Below, in pieces: positions 35,091-45,379 of a stretch of DNA of 64,000 nt (position 1 is its first letter; each line of letters starts with the position of its first letter). Made by a program: the position numbers and the translations under genes. A model generated the notes under the pieces. The model saw only the letters and a list, made by a program, of their open reading frames with translations, was not told the origin of the DNA and ran no database searches. The DNA comes from JARBUG01 sp035628915 (GTDB lineage Bacteria; Bacillota; Sulfobacillia; Symbiobacteriales; Symbiobacteriaceae): assembly GCA_035628915.1 (NCBI GenBank), contig DASPIW010000005.1, forward strand, positions 124,001 to 188,000, read 5' to 3'.

Positions 35091-36221
35091 TTACCGCGTG
35101 GCCGCCCGGATGATCCGTTCGGCGGCATACTCGACCTCTTCTTGGGTCGTATAGCGCCCCACGCTCAGGCGCAGGGCGCCCAGGGCGATGACGGGTTTGA
35201 TGCCCATGGCCAGCAGAACTTCGCTGGGCCTGCTTACGCCCGCGTGGCAGGCCGACCCCGTGCTGGCGGCAATTTCGGGAACGGCGGCGAGCAAGTCGTT
35301 GCCCACGGCTTCAATTACCGAGATGTTCAGCGTGCCCGGCAGCCGGTCTTCCTTGTGTCCGTTCAGCCGGACGGGAAGCTGGTCTGCCAGCAGCTCGTGG
35401 AGCCGGTCGCGCAGCGCCTGCAGCCGGGTCGGCTCACCGGCGGCGATATGCTCGGCGGCCAGGGCGCAGGCCTTGCCCAGGGCAACAGCAAGAGCGACAT
35501 TGTCGGTGCCAGCCCGGCGCCCGCCTTCGTAGGCAGCGCCGTGAATCAGCGGATGTAGCTCGACGCCGCTGCGGATGTACAGGGCCCCGACTCCCTTGGG
35601 CGCGTAGAGCTTGTGGCCCGCCACGGTCAGCAGGTCGCAGTTCAGGTCGCCGACGTCCACGGGGATTTTGCCCACGGCCTGAGCGGCATCGACGTGGAAG
35701 AGGATGCCCTGCTCACGGGCGATCCAGCCGATCTCTGATACTGGCTGCAGGACCCCCGTTTCGTTCTGGGCATGGATGACCGAAATCAAAATGGTATCGG
35801 GCCGGATCGCTTCCCGGACCCATTCCGGGTCGACCTGCCCCAGGCTGTCCACGGGTAGGACGGTGAGCTCGAAGCCGAACTCCCGCTCCAGGTAGCGGCA
35901 GGTGTTGAGCACAGCCGGATGCTCCACCGCCGTAGTGATGATGTGCCGCCCTTTCTCCCGCAGGGCGAACGCGGCGCCCTTGATGGCCAGGTTGTTGCTT
36001 TCGCTGGCGCACGACGTGAAGACAATCTCCTCAGGGAGGGCGCCCAGGAGGCCGGCGACCTGTGCCCGCGCCCCGGCCACAGCCGTTGCCGCCGTGGCGC
36101 CGTAGGCGTGGGAGCTGTGGGGATTGCCGAAGTGGTCAGACAGATAGGGGAGCAGCGCTTCCAGCACCGCCGGATCCACCGGCGTGGTGGCGTTGTAGTC
36201 GAGGTAGACGGGAAGTTTCAC
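35091..36221 (-). CDS. Cysteine desulfurase (NifS/IscS family)
   Basis: A 376-residue PLP enzyme of class V. YLDYNATTPVDPAV opens the protein. The cofactor region is FHVDAAQAVGKIPVD, the Schiff-base lysine is in AGHKLYAPKGVG, and the active-site cysteine is in STGSACHAG. It removes sulfur (or selenium) from cysteine for iron-sulfur clusters, tRNA thiolation or selenium metabolism. No iscU or mnmA gene is adjacent. A gene with an in-frame UGA lies 1.5 kb away; a link to selenium is only a guess. It diverges from dnaE. Confidence 0.88.
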   Translation of the reverse strand: MKLPVYLDYNATTPVDPAVLEALLPYLSDHFGNPHSSHAYGATAATAVAGARAQVAGLLGALPEEIVFTSCASESNNLAIKGAAFALREKGRHIITTAVEHPAVLNTCRYLEREFGFELTVLPVDSLGQVDPEWVREAIRPDTILISVIHAQNETGVLQPVSEIGWIAREQGILFHVDAAQAVGKIPVDVGDLNCDLLTVAGHKLYAPKGVGALYIRSGVELHPLIHGAAYEGGRRAGTDNVALAVALGKACALAAEHIAAGEPTRLQALRDRLHELLADQLPVRLNGHKEDRLPGTLNISVIEAVGNDLLAAVPEIAASTGSACHAGVSRPSEVLLAMGIKPVIALGALRLSVGRYTTQEEVEYAAERIIRAATR

Positions 36222-36347
36222 AGAGATTCACCCTCCTCTTGCTCTTGCATTTCGCTGCGAAAGAACGGTCACCCTGCTTTTCGGGACCCGTACGCAGGTT
36301 CGGTGACGGTCCGCAGCGAACTCTCTTCCTCTGTGAGGTGAACGGTA

Positions 36348-39300
36348 TTGAGCAAGCCGGAATTCGTCCACCTGCATCTGCACACGGAATACTCCCTGCT
36401 GGACGGCGCCAACCGCATCGAGCCGCTGGCCGCCCGTGCGGCGCAGCTTGGGATGCGCGCCATGGCCATGACCGACCACGGGGTGCTCTTCGGGGCCATT
36501 CCGTTCTACAAAACCATGAAAGCCCACGGTGTCAAGCCGATTCTGGGCTGCGAGCTATACGTCGCCCCGGATAGCCGCCATTTCAAGTCCGGCGGCGACC
36601 GTGGCTACCATTTGACCGTCCTCGCCGAAACATATGAAGGCTACCGCAATCTCGTCAAGTTGGTCTCCATCGGCTTCACCGAAGGCTTTTACTACCGGCC
36701 GCGGGTCGACTACGAAGTCCTGTCCCAGTACTCCAAAGGGCTCATCGGCCTGAGCGGCTGCATGTCGGGCGAGACGGCATCCCGGTACCTCGCCGGGCAG
36801 GAGCAGGAGGCGCACCGGGCGCTGCACCGGTACCGCGACATCTTCGGCGCGAACGCGTTCTTCCTGGAACTGCAGGACCTGGGCCTGCCTGAACATCCGA
36901 AACTGAACGAGTGGCTGCTGAGCCAGGGCCTGCCCGTGGTCGCCACCAACGACGCCCATTACCTTTATCCCGAGCATGCCCGCATGCAGGATATCCTCAT
37001 CTGCATTGGCACCAACAAAACGGTGGACGACCCGACCCGCCTGCGAATGGCCACGAACGAACTCTACGTCAAGTCCGCCGAGGAGATGTCGTGGCGCTTC
37101 GGCCATATTCCCGGCGCCATGGAGAATACGCTGGCCATCGCGGAGCGCTGCAACGTCGACATCCCTTTCGGACAGATTCACCTGCCCAATTATGCCATAC
37201 CCGCCGGGTTCGATGCGGCGGGCTACCTGCGCCACCTCTGCTATGAGCGGCTGGCGCCCCGCTACGGCGGCGACCCGCCGCCCGGGGCGGGCGAGCGGCT
37301 GGAGCACGAACTGCGGGTTATTGAAGCAATGGGCTTTCCCGGCTACTTCCTGATCGTCTGGGACTTTGTCGACTACGCCCGTCGCAATGGCATTCCGGTC
37401 GGCCCGGGGCGGGGCTCCGGCGCCTCGTCGCTGGTCGCTTACACCCTTGGCATTACGGATGTCGATCCCCTCAAGTACGGTCTCCTCTTCGAGCGGTTCC
37501 TCAACCCCGAACGGGTAGACATGCCGGACTTCGACATCGACTTCTGCTACGAGCGCCGGGGGGAAGTGATTGAGTACGTCCACCGCAAGTACGGGGCCGA
37601 GTGCGTCGCCCAGGTCATCACGTTTTCGACCATGGCGGCCCGGGGCGCCGTGCGCGACGTGGGCCGGGCCATGGGCATGCCCTATGGCGAAGTCGACCGG
37701 GTGGCCAAGCTGCTGCCCTGGGGGAAGGATTTGGACTACGCACTGCGGGAAGTGCAGGGCCTCAAGGAGCTCTACCAGACCAAGGACCAGGTGCGGGACC
37801 TGCTGGACACGGCCCGGCTGGTCGAAGGCATGCCCCGCAACCCTTCCATTCACGCCGCCGGCGTGGTGATCACGGCGGAGCCGCTGGTCGAGCATGTCCC
37901 GCTTTACAAATCGGGCGATGACCAGATCGTGACCCAGTTCGATATGGATCAGCTGAAGGACATCGGCCTCTTGAAGATGGATTTCCTCGGCCTGCGCACG
38001 CTGACGGTGATCGACTATGCCGTCAAGGCGCTGCGGCGGCAGAAGCCGGACTTCGACATTGAACAGATTCCCGGGGATGATCCGGAAACCTTTGCCATGC
38101 TGGCCAAGGGCGAGACCATGGGCCTCTTCCAGATCGAAGCCGGCTGGGTGGCCGATGTCCTCCGGGGCATGAAGCCCACCCGGTTTGAAGATATCATCGC
38201 GACCATTTCGCTCTGCCGCCCCGGTCCCATGGAGCACATTCCCGACTACATCCGCGGCAAGCAGAACCCGAGCTCGGTGGTCTACCTGCACCCCGACCTG
38301 GAGCCGATTCTCGGTGAAACATACGGCGTCATGGTCTACCAGGAGCAGATCATTCAGATCGCCCATCGACTGGCGGGCATGAGTCTGGGGCAGGCCGATC
38401 TTTTGCGGCGCGCGGTGGCCAAAAAGAAGAAGGGTGATCTCGAAAAGTATGGCAGGCTCTTCGTCGAGCGCCTGCAAGAACGCGGCTATGCGCCACAGGT
38501 GGCCGAGGCGCTGTACGAGGCGATCATCCGCTTCGCGAACTACGGGTTCAACAAATGTCACGCCACGCCTTACGCCAAGGTCGCCTATCAGACGGCGTAT
38601 CTGAAGCGGCACCATCCCTGCGAGTTCATGGCGGCCCTGCTCAACAGCGTCATGGGCTGGGAAGGCAAGGTCGCCCTGTACATGGACGAGTGTCGCCGGC
38701 TGGGCATCTCTGTGCTGCCGCCGGATGTGAACACGTCGATGGCCCGGTTCACGGCGGTGGAGCGATCGATTCGGTTCGGCCTCGGGGCCGTCAAGAACAT
38801 TGGCTGGAGTGCGGTGGACGCTATTGTGCAATCCAGGGAGGAGGGGGGGCCATTCACCTCGCTCCGCGATTTCTGCCGCCGGGTCGACATGCGCCATCTG
38901 CACCGCAAATCCGTGGAGAGCCTGATCAAGGCGGGTGCCTTCGACAAGCTGGCCCGCCGGTCGCAAATGCTGGAAGTGCTGGACCGGGCCCTCGACGACG
39001 GCCAGAAAGTGCAGCGCCACCGGCAGGCCGGACAGATGTCGCTCTTCGATTTGGGGGTGGGCCCGGCTGCCGAGCCGGAGGCGGCGGAGCGGCTGCCCGA
39101 CATTCCCGAGTTCCCGCCCCAGCAGATGCTGGCCATGGAAAAGGAAGTGCTTGGGTTCTACGCGTCAGGTCACCCGCTGCGGCCCTATCAGGAAGCGCTG
39201 GATGCGCAGGGCGCCATCCCTCTTGCGACCCTGCCTGAGCAGCAGGACGGCGCCCGGGTCACCATTGGCGGCATGCTGGCGGCCAGCAAGCAGGTGTCGA

Positions 39301-39737
39301 CCCGGTCGGGCGGCAACATGGCTTTCCTGACGCTGGAAGACCAGACCGGCCAGTGCGAAGTAGTCGTCTTCCCCCGGGTCCTCACCGCCTGTGCCCGGCT
39401 CCTGCAGCCGGATCAGCCGCTGCTGGTCCGCGGGAGGCTCCAGAACCAGGAGGAAGAAGTCAAAGTCCTGGCCGACGAAGTGCTGCCGCCGCCGGCGCCC
39501 ACCCGGAAATCATCGGTGCTGTACCTCAAGGCAGACGCCGCAGCCGACGATGATCCGGTTATGGTTGCCATTCGCAAGACGCTGGAGCGGCACCCAGGTG
39601 AAACGCCGGTGCGCATCAAACTGCTGCGGACCGAACGCTGGATCGAAGTCCATGCCCATCTGCGCGTGAAAGTGACCGACCGCCTGATCGACGAGCTGCA
39701 GGCACTCGTCGGGAACGATGCGGTTGTCGTTCGGTAA
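36348..39737 (+). CDS. dnaE: DNA polymerase III alpha subunit DnaE
   Basis: A 1129-residue C-family polymerase in the usual order: PHP domain at the N-terminus (HLHLHTEYSLLDGA), palm with PGRGSGASSLVAY and the catalytic PDFDIDF at about 393-399, thumb and fingers, helix-hairpin-helix region (SLIKAGAFDKL), and OB fold near residue 990 (TIGGMLAASKQVS, FLTLEDQTGQCEVVVFP). This is the DnaE1-like full-length form, the replicative or error-prone polymerase depending on the species. TTG 36348 follows GTGAGGTGA. Long open frames on the opposite strand over this gene are shadows. Confidence 0.95.
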   Translation: MSKPEFVHLHLHTEYSLLDGANRIEPLAARAAQLGMRAMAMTDHGVLFGAIPFYKTMKAHGVKPILGCELYVAPDSRHFKSGGDRGYHLTVLAETYEGYRNLVKLVSIGFTEGFYYRPRVDYEVLSQYSKGLIGLSGCMSGETASRYLAGQEQEAHRALHRYRDIFGANAFFLELQDLGLPEHPKLNEWLLSQGLPVVATNDAHYLYPEHARMQDILICIGTNKTVDDPTRLRMATNELYVKSAEEMSWRFGHIPGAMENTLAIAERCNVDIPFGQIHLPNYAIPAGFDAAGYLRHLCYERLAPRYGGDPPPGAGERLEHELRVIEAMGFPGYFLIVWDFVDYARRNGIPVGPGRGSGASSLVAYTLGITDVDPLKYGLLFERFLNPERVDMPDFDIDFCYERRGEVIEYVHRKYGAECVAQVITFSTMAARGAVRDVGRAMGMPYGEVDRVAKLLPWGKDLDYALREVQGLKELYQTKDQVRDLLDTARLVEGMPRNPSIHAAGVVITAEPLVEHVPLYKSGDDQIVTQFDMDQLKDIGLLKMDFLGLRTLTVIDYAVKALRRQKPDFDIEQIPGDDPETFAMLAKGETMGLFQIEAGWVADVLRGMKPTRFEDIIATISLCRPGPMEHIPDYIRGKQNPSSVVYLHPDLEPILGETYGVMVYQEQIIQIAHRLAGMSLGQADLLRRAVAKKKKGDLEKYGRLFVERLQERGYAPQVAEALYEAIIRFANYGFNKCHATPYAKVAYQTAYLKRHHPCEFMAALLNSVMGWEGKVALYMDECRRLGISVLPPDVNTSMARFTAVERSIRFGLGAVKNIGWSAVDAIVQSREEGGPFTSLRDFCRRVDMRHLHRKSVESLIKAGAFDKLARRSQMLEVLDRALDDGQKVQRHRQAGQMSLFDLGVGPAAEPEAAERLPDIPEFPPQQMLAMEKEVLGFYASGHPLRPYQEALDAQGAIPLATLPEQQDGARVTIGGMLAASKQVSTRSGGNMAFLTLEDQTGQCEVVVFPRVLTACARLLQPDQPLLVRGRLQNQEEEVKVLADEVLPPPAPTRKSSVLYLKADAAADDDPVMVAIRKTLERHPGETPVRIKLLRTERWIEVHAHLRVKVTDRLIDELQALVGNDAVVVR

Positions 39738-39833
39738 TCCTCACATATAATTACAATTCAGGCAGGGACTTAAGTACCAGTGGTCGAAGTACGAAAGAAC
39801 GCTGCGCATGGCCCGGGCAGAGGAGGGGTATCG

Positions 39834-40874
39834 ATGACTGCATTCCTATCGGTGAGTCTGGCGATTGCGTTGGCGGCCCTGGCCTGGCAGTACTTCAGAA
39901 GCAGCCAGCTTGCCGCAGCGCGCGACCACCTGGAAAAGGAACTGCAGCAGATCGCTCTTCTGGCCGGCACCGTTTCGGTAGGCGATTGGGTCCGGTCGGT
40001 CCAGGGGCTGGCCGGGGCACTGGTGCAGTCCGGCACCTGTCAGGCGGCCGTATTGATGGCAGTGGCCGACAACGGCGTCCTGGAGCAGCGGGCCGCAGCG
40101 CACCGGCAGGGCGCCCCTGAGTGGGCGCCGGCGGTCGATGAAGGCATCAGGCAGGTCATTGAAAAGGGCGAAGCGGTTCAGGTCCGTCCTGATGGCGTGC
40201 TGCTGCCGGTGGTGGAGGATGGCGAACTGGTCGGCATCCTGGCCGTGCAGGGCGCCGTACCGGATGCGCGGGTGCTGCAGGTCGCCGTCCGGCTTGCCGG
40301 GCTGGGCCTGACGGGCCTGCGGCTCTATCAGAAGCAGGCGGTGCTTTCCAACACGGATGGTCTGACCGGTCTGGCCAACCACCGCCACTTTCAGCAGGCC
40401 CTCAGCGTGGCGCTGGCCCAGGCGTATCTGGAAGGCGAGCCCCTCGCCCTGGTCTTGCTCGATATCGACCACTTCAAAACGGTGAACGACACGTACGGAC
40501 ACCTGTTTGGCGACCTGGTGCTGCGGGAGCTGGCGTACCTGCTTCGGCGGGAATTGCCGGATGATGCGATGGCCGCCCGGTATGGCGGCGAGGAGTTTGC
40601 TATTGTGCTGCGCGGCGAGTTGGCCCGCAATGCCGTCGGCGTTGCCGAAGGGATTCGGGCGGCCGTGGCTGAGCACCAGGTCTTCGACTTCTCGTCCGGG
40701 ACCCGCCTGTCGGTGACCATCAGCCTCGGGGTGGCCCAGTATGAACTCGGCCAGGGCAAGAGCCGCCTGGTGGCCCGGGCCGACGAGGCCCTCTATGCGT
40801 CCAAGCATAGCGGCCGGAACCGGGTCACCGTTGCCCTGCCGGAGAATAGCACCAGTCACCTCTTCCCGTCATAA
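39834..40874 (+). CDS. GGDEF diguanylate cyclase, membrane-anchored
   Basis: About 346 residues. One N-terminal membrane helix (FLSVSLAIALAALAWQYF), then a degenerate GAF-like region (about 55-165), then a GGDEF domain from 180. The active site RYGGEEF is at about 249-255 and is canonical. NTDGLTGLANHRHF and DIDHFKTVNDTYGH are intact, so it should make cyclic di-GMP. Unlike the first GGDEF protein in this window it has no RxxD inhibitory site before the motif. ATG 39834 has GAGGAGGGG upstream. Confidence 0.88.
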   Translation: MTAFLSVSLAIALAALAWQYFRSSQLAAARDHLEKELQQIALLAGTVSVGDWVRSVQGLAGALVQSGTCQAAVLMAVADNGVLEQRAAAHRQGAPEWAPAVDEGIRQVIEKGEAVQVRPDGVLLPVVEDGELVGILAVQGAVPDARVLQVAVRLAGLGLTGLRLYQKQAVLSNTDGLTGLANHRHFQQALSVALAQAYLEGEPLALVLLDIDHFKTVNDTYGHLFGDLVLRELAYLLRRELPDDAMAARYGGEEFAIVLRGELARNAVGVAEGIRAAVAEHQVFDFSSGTRLSVTISLGVAQYELGQGKSRLVARADEALYASKHSGRNRVTVALPENSTSHLFPS

Positions 40875-40922
40875 TCATAGTTGAGATATACTCCGTTCAC
40901 GAACAGGAAGGACGGTGGGCCT

Positions 40923-41402
40923 ATGTACAGAGCAGTCATGCAAATGCTAATGCAGCGAGGCGTCAGTCTGACGGCGATCGCGGCAGTTGTGTTGGAGATT
41001 CAGAAAGGCTACTACCCGGAATTGACCATTGAAGAATGCCTGGCCGGCGTCGACGCGGTCATCAAGAAGCGTGAAGTGCAGCACGCCATTTTGACGGGCG
41101 TGGCTCTGGACATGCTGGCCGAAGAAGGGAAGCTGCCCGAGCCCCTGCAGTCCATCGTCGCGACCGACGATTTCCTATACGGCGTCGATGAGATCATGGC
41201 GCTGTCGATTACCAACGTGTATGGCACCATCGGGCTGACCAACTTCGGATACCTGGACAAGACCAAGCCCATGATCATTGGCAAGCTAAACGAAAAGAAG
41301 GCCGGCAGCTGCCACACCTTCCTTGATGATCTTGTCGCCGCCATCGCCGCGGCCGCAGCCAGCAAAATCGCCCACTCCCGGCGGCCCGCCGACAACGAGT
41401 AA
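40923..41402 (+). CDS. pgpA: Phosphatidylglycerophosphatase A (YutG/PgpA)
   Basis: A 159-residue protein of the YutG-type PgpA family. RGVSLTAIAAVVLEIQKGYY, VKKREVQHAI-like basic helix, then SITNVYGTIGLTNFGYLDK and HTFLDDLVAAIAAA are the family pattern; the acidic residues of the last segment belong to the metal site. It hydrolyses phosphatidylglycerophosphate to phosphatidylglycerol, or in Bacillus relatives a related substrate. Start at ATG after GGAAGGACGG. Confidence 0.85.
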   Translation: MYRAVMQMLMQRGVSLTAIAAVVLEIQKGYYPELTIEECLAGVDAVIKKREVQHAILTGVALDMLAEEGKLPEPLQSIVATDDFLYGVDEIMALSITNVYGTIGLTNFGYLDKTKPMIIGKLNEKKAGSCHTFLDDLVAAIAAAAASKIAHSRRPADNE

Positions 41403-41473
41403 ATTGAAATGTCCGTTTTTCTCCGGGCACCGAACTTTTCGCCACCCGAATACGTTTTCCTTATGGGAAGATG

Positions 41474-41821
41474 ATGGGGGTGGCGTTTCTGTTGCGCGTA
41501 CATAGGCCCCGATGGCTGCTGGCCGGGCTTTGGTGGATCGTGACGGGCGGGGCTGCCGACCTGGCGCTGACCCTGTGGGGCCTGCGCCTTGGCGCCATTG
41601 AGGAGGCGAACCCGCTCATGGCGCCCCTCGTGACCGCCCATCCAGCCCTGGCAGTCGTCGTAAAGCTGGTCGTGGCCGGAGCGGCCGTGCTGGTCTTCCA
41701 CCAGGCCTACCCCCTGCGCCGCCGCCTCGTGGCCGCAGGTGTGCTGGTCGTCAGCCTCTGCCTGGCCGGCGTCCTGCTGCTCCACGGCTCCTGGGTCTCT
41801 CACTTTTTTCGCTGTGCATAA
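41474..41821 (+). CDS. DUF5658-like small membrane protein
   Basis: About 115 residues with three membrane helices. The pattern GGAADLALTLWGLRLGAIEEANPLMAPL, given here in two parts as GGAADLALTLWGLRLG and IEEANPLMAPL, matches the DUF5658 family of bacterial membrane proteins of unknown function. A short arginine-rich N-terminus precedes the first helix. Adjacent ATGs at 41471 and 41474 are both possible starts. Confidence 0.65.
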   Translation: MGVAFLLRVHRPRWLLAGLWWIVTGGAADLALTLWGLRLGAIEEANPLMAPLVTAHPALAVVVKLVVAGAAVLVFHQAYPLRRRLVAAGVLVVSLCLAGVLLLHGSWVSHFFRCA

Positions 41822-41880
41822 GCCGCTGGAACGCAGGCGGATGATATGGGTTGAGTCCTGACCGATGAGGAGATGTGGAA

Positions 41881-43593
41881 GTGACGACCGCCCTTGAACG
41901 CTACCAACTGTGGGCCGAGCATCCCTATTTTGACGCCGCCACCCGCCAGGAACTGAGCGGCATTGCCCACGACCCGGGAGATGTGCAAGAGCGGTTCTAC
42001 CGCAGCCTCGAGTTCGGCACCGGCGGGTTGCGGGGGATCATCGGCGCCGGTACCAACCGGATCAACCGCTATGTGATCCGCCAGACGACCCAGGGGCTGG
42101 CCGACTACATCTCATCTTTCGGCGCAGAGGCCGGCAGCCGCGGTGTGGTGATTGCCCACGACTCCCGCCTGCATTCCCCGGAATTTGCCCTGGAGGCGGC
42201 GCTGACGCTCAATGCCAACGGGGTGGCAGCTTACGTCTGGGAGAGCCTGCGGCCGACGCCCATGCTGTCCTACGCTGTGCGCAAGCTCGGGGCCGTGGCG
42301 GGCATCGTCATTACGGCGAGCCACAATCCGAAGGAATACAACGGCTACAAGGTCTACTGGGAGGATGGCGGACAGGTGCCGCCGGAGCGGGCGGCGGAGA
42401 TCCAGCGCCACATCCATGCGGTTGGGGATCTGACGGCTGTCAGGCCGATGCCGGAAGCCGAGGCCCGCAGCAAGGGGCTGTTGAGGCTGGTGCCCGATTC
42501 CGTCGACCGGGCCTATTACGATGAGGTGGTTGCCCTCGCAGTGGCCGACCGGCCGGACCGAGCGGCATGCCGCATCCTGTACACACCGCTGCACGGCACG
42601 GGGCACGGGCCCGTCCGGCGGGTGATGGAGATGGCCGGCTTCCCCCTCACCATCGTCAGGGAGCAGGCGGAGCCCGACCCGGCATTCACCACCGTCGATA
42701 CGCCGAACCCCGAGGAGTCGTCGGTATACGCCCTCGCCCTCCGCCAGGCCGAGGCGGAAAACCCGGACGTAATCATGGCGACGGACGCCGACGCTGACCG
42801 GCTCGGACTGATGGTACGGGATCGCCATGGACATTACCGGCAGCTTACCGGCAACCAGATCGGGGCACTGCTGGTGGATTACCTGATCAGCAGCCGGCCG
42901 ATTCCCGTTGATGCTGCCGTCGTAAAAACAATCGCTACCTCCAATATGATCGTCCCCCTCTGCCGGGAAGAGGGGGTGGCACTCTTCAATACGCACACGG
43001 GCTTCAAGTTTATCAGCGACATTATTCGGGAGTTTGAGGAGACGGGTCGTCACACGTTCCTGCTCGGGTTCGAGGAGAGTAACGGCTACCTCGGGGCCAC
43101 TTTTGTCCGGGATAAAGATGCCGTCATGGCGGCACTCCTGGTGGCCGATGCCGTTGCGTTCTACAAGGCGCAGGGGGCGACCCTGTACGGCGCCCTGGAG
43201 CGGCTGTGGGAGCGGTGCGGGTACTTCCAGGAGGACCTGTACAACGTGGCGATGCCTGGCCGGGAAGGCCAGGAGCAGATCCGCATCTTCATGGACCGGC
43301 TTCGGCAGAATCCCCCCGGCCGGTTTGGCGGGGTACCGGTGGCCTGGGCCGACGACTACGCCGCCGGCACGGGCATCGATTGCGCCACCGGCGGCCGGTA
43401 CGACCTGATGCTGGGCCACGCCAACGTTCTGCACTATCGGTTCGCCGACGGCGGCTTCGTCATGGTCCGCCCGTCGGGCACGGAGCCGAAGCTGAAGCTC
43501 TATGTCTCTGTTCAGGGCAAGAGCGAGGCGGATGCCACGGCCCGCCTGCAAGCGGTCAAAGCCGACCTGCTGACCTTACTCCCAATACGCTAA
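41881..43593 (+). CDS. pgcA: Phosphoglucomutase/phosphomannomutase (alpha-PGM)
   Basis: A 570-residue alpha-D-phosphohexomutase. The phosphoserine loop is VITASHNPKEYNGYK, the metal loop is ATDADADRLGL, the sugar loop is LGFEESNGYL, and the phosphate-binding loop is VRPSGTEPKLKLY. The length and GTGGLRG near the N-terminus are those of B. subtilis PgcA. It interconverts glucose-1-phosphate and glucose-6-phosphate. GTG 41881 has GAGGAG eight bases upstream. The convergent gene encodes a glucan phosphorylase that produces glucose-1-phosphate, its substrate. Confidence 0.92.
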   Translation: MTTALERYQLWAEHPYFDAATRQELSGIAHDPGDVQERFYRSLEFGTGGLRGIIGAGTNRINRYVIRQTTQGLADYISSFGAEAGSRGVVIAHDSRLHSPEFALEAALTLNANGVAAYVWESLRPTPMLSYAVRKLGAVAGIVITASHNPKEYNGYKVYWEDGGQVPPERAAEIQRHIHAVGDLTAVRPMPEAEARSKGLLRLVPDSVDRAYYDEVVALAVADRPDRAACRILYTPLHGTGHGPVRRVMEMAGFPLTIVREQAEPDPAFTTVDTPNPEESSVYALALRQAEAENPDVIMATDADADRLGLMVRDRHGHYRQLTGNQIGALLVDYLISSRPIPVDAAVVKTIATSNMIVPLCREEGVALFNTHTGFKFISDIIREFEETGRHTFLLGFEESNGYLGATFVRDKDAVMAALLVADAVAFYKAQGATLYGALERLWERCGYFQEDLYNVAMPGREGQEQIRIFMDRLRQNPPGRFGGVPVAWADDYAAGTGIDCATGGRYDLMLGHANVLHYRFADGGFVMVRPSGTEPKLKLYVSVQGKSEADATARLQAVKADLLTLLPIR

Positions 43594-43627
43594 TCCCAAC
43601 CCCAACACCAAGCCCGACCAACCCAGA

Positions 43628-43661
43628 GGGCCGTCTGCCGCGCTAAGCATGCAGACGGCCC
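43628..43661. terminator. Terminator after the phosphoglucomutase gene
   Basis: Stem GGGCCGTCTGC / GCAGACGGCCC with a 12-base loop, followed by CCCGTTGT. It lies between two convergent genes. Confidence 0.7.
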
Positions 43662-43774
43662 CCGTTGTCGTTTGTGAGCATCGATTACCAGGTAAGGGCG
43701 GCGCCGCGGCGGCGTGCTCCTGCCGCCCGCACGGCCCCCCTGTGCAACTGCCTCTGACAACCGCGACCCCCGGC

Positions 43775-45379
43775 TTACACGGGCGCCATCTGCCGGTAAA
43801 TCAACTGCTCGTACTGGCGGATCATCCGGTGGACGGAGTACGCCTCACGGGTCGTCTCGATGCTCGCGCGCATCATGCGCACCCACGTCGGACGGTCGTT
43901 GTAGTACGTGGGAATGACCTGGTTGGTCAGGACATCGTACAACTGCTCCGCATCATAGGCATCCACGTCGCCGATTTCGCCGCCCCCGAAGGCCCAGCCG
44001 TTCTCCCCGTGCTGCACTGCCTCGGGCCACCAGCCGTCCGGCGTGCTCAGATGCAGCACCCCGTTCATGGCCGCCTTCATGCCCGAAGTCCCGGACGCCT
44101 CCAGCGGGCGCCGCGGGTTGTTCAGCCACACGTCGCACCCCTGCGTCAGGAGGCGCCCGACTTTCATGTCGTAGTTTTGGAGGAAGACCACGTGCCCCTG
44201 GTACTGGCGGGACCGCTCCACCAGCTTTGCGATCACGGCCTTGCCATTGTCGTCCCGCGGATGCGCCTTGCCGGCGAAGACCAGATTGAGCCGGTTGCTC
44301 TCGATGAACGGCTCAACGCGCGCGGGATCACGGAAGATGAGGCCGGTGCGCTTGTACGCGGCGGCCCGTCTGGCGTAACCGATCAGCAGCGTGTCCGGAT
44401 CCATCCAGGTGCCGGTGCGGCCGTAAATCTCGCTCAGGAGCGTTCGCTTGGCGTCCCGGTGTGCTTTCCACAACTCATCGTCGGTGGCCGCGGCGGCCAC
44501 AGCCGGGTTCTGCCATGTCGCCGGATGCACTCCGTTGGTAACATGGATGATCGGCGCCGTGCCCCGCACGTGCGACCACATCTTCCGGGCCGTATGGCCG
44601 TGCAGTTCAGAGACCGCGTTGGCAATCCGGGAGAGCCGCAGCCCAGCGACGGTCATGTTGAAAGGGTCATCGCCAATGGCGGCCATCTGCTCCATGGAGA
44701 GGCCGTTGTTGGCGCCCATCTTCAGGAGGGCGTCGAGGGGATGCCATTCGTTCCCCTCAGGTACAGGGGTGTGCGTGGTAAAGACCACGGACTGGCGCAC
44801 TTCGTTCCAGGCCTCCTGGAAGGAACGGCCTTGCTCCATCAGGCGGCGGATCAACTCGGTGGCGGCCAGGACGGCGTGCCCTTCGTTGAAGTGGTAGATT
44901 TCCGGGCGGATGCCGAGCGTAGTGATCGCCCGAATGCCGCCGATGCCGAGCACAATCTCCTGAGCGATGCGCTCTTCCCGCCCGCCGCCGTAAAGATGAG
45001 CTGTGATGTCCCGGTCGGCGTGCGCGTTTTCGGAGATGTTGGTGTCCAGCAGGAACAGGGGGGCATTGCCAAAGTGGGTGGTCTTCCACACTTTGACGAC
45101 GACGGGTCGGTCCTGTATGTGAACGGAGATCCGAACCCCCGTATCTTCCAAAAAGTCATAGCGGAAGTCCGGATACCGGTCGTAAGGCCAGCCGGAGTCA
45201 CCTACCAGCTGGGTCGTGTAGCCGTGCCGCCAAAGAATCCCGATGCCGACCAGGGGCATGCCGAGGTCGGCGGCGCCCTTGAGGTAGTCGCCGGCCAAAA
45301 TGCCGAGACCGCCCGCGTAGGCGTGCATCTCCTCGCTCAGGCCGTACTCCATTGAGAAGTAGACGATTTTTGGATCCAT
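43775..45379 (-). CDS. glgP: Alpha-glucan phosphorylase, short (GT35) form
   Basis: A 534-residue GT35 phosphorylase of the short type found in thermophilic and high-GC Firmicutes. YFSMEYGLSEEMHAYAGG opens it, ATNGVH-like VTNGVHPATW and YKRTGLIF are phosphate and sugar sites, and the PLP lysine is in GTSGMKAAMNGV. It splits alpha-1,4-glucans with phosphate to glucose-1-phosphate, which the convergent phosphoglucomutase can use. ATG 45379 follows GGAGGGTCCGCC; the frame is open upstream without a ribosome site. Confidence 0.88.
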   Translation of the reverse strand: MDPKIVYFSMEYGLSEEMHAYAGGLGILAGDYLKGAADLGMPLVGIGILWRHGYTTQLVGDSGWPYDRYPDFRYDFLEDTGVRISVHIQDRPVVVKVWKTTHFGNAPLFLLDTNISENAHADRDITAHLYGGGREERIAQEIVLGIGGIRAITTLGIRPEIYHFNEGHAVLAATELIRRLMEQGRSFQEAWNEVRQSVVFTTHTPVPEGNEWHPLDALLKMGANNGLSMEQMAAIGDDPFNMTVAGLRLSRIANAVSELHGHTARKMWSHVRGTAPIIHVTNGVHPATWQNPAVAAAATDDELWKAHRDAKRTLLSEIYGRTGTWMDPDTLLIGYARRAAAYKRTGLIFRDPARVEPFIESNRLNLVFAGKAHPRDDNGKAVIAKLVERSRQYQGHVVFLQNYDMKVGRLLTQGCDVWLNNPRRPLEASGTSGMKAAMNGVLHLSTPDGWWPEAVQHGENGWAFGGGEIGDVDAYDAEQLYDVLTNQVIPTYYNDRPTWVRMMRASIETTREAYSVHRMIRQYEQLIYRQMAPV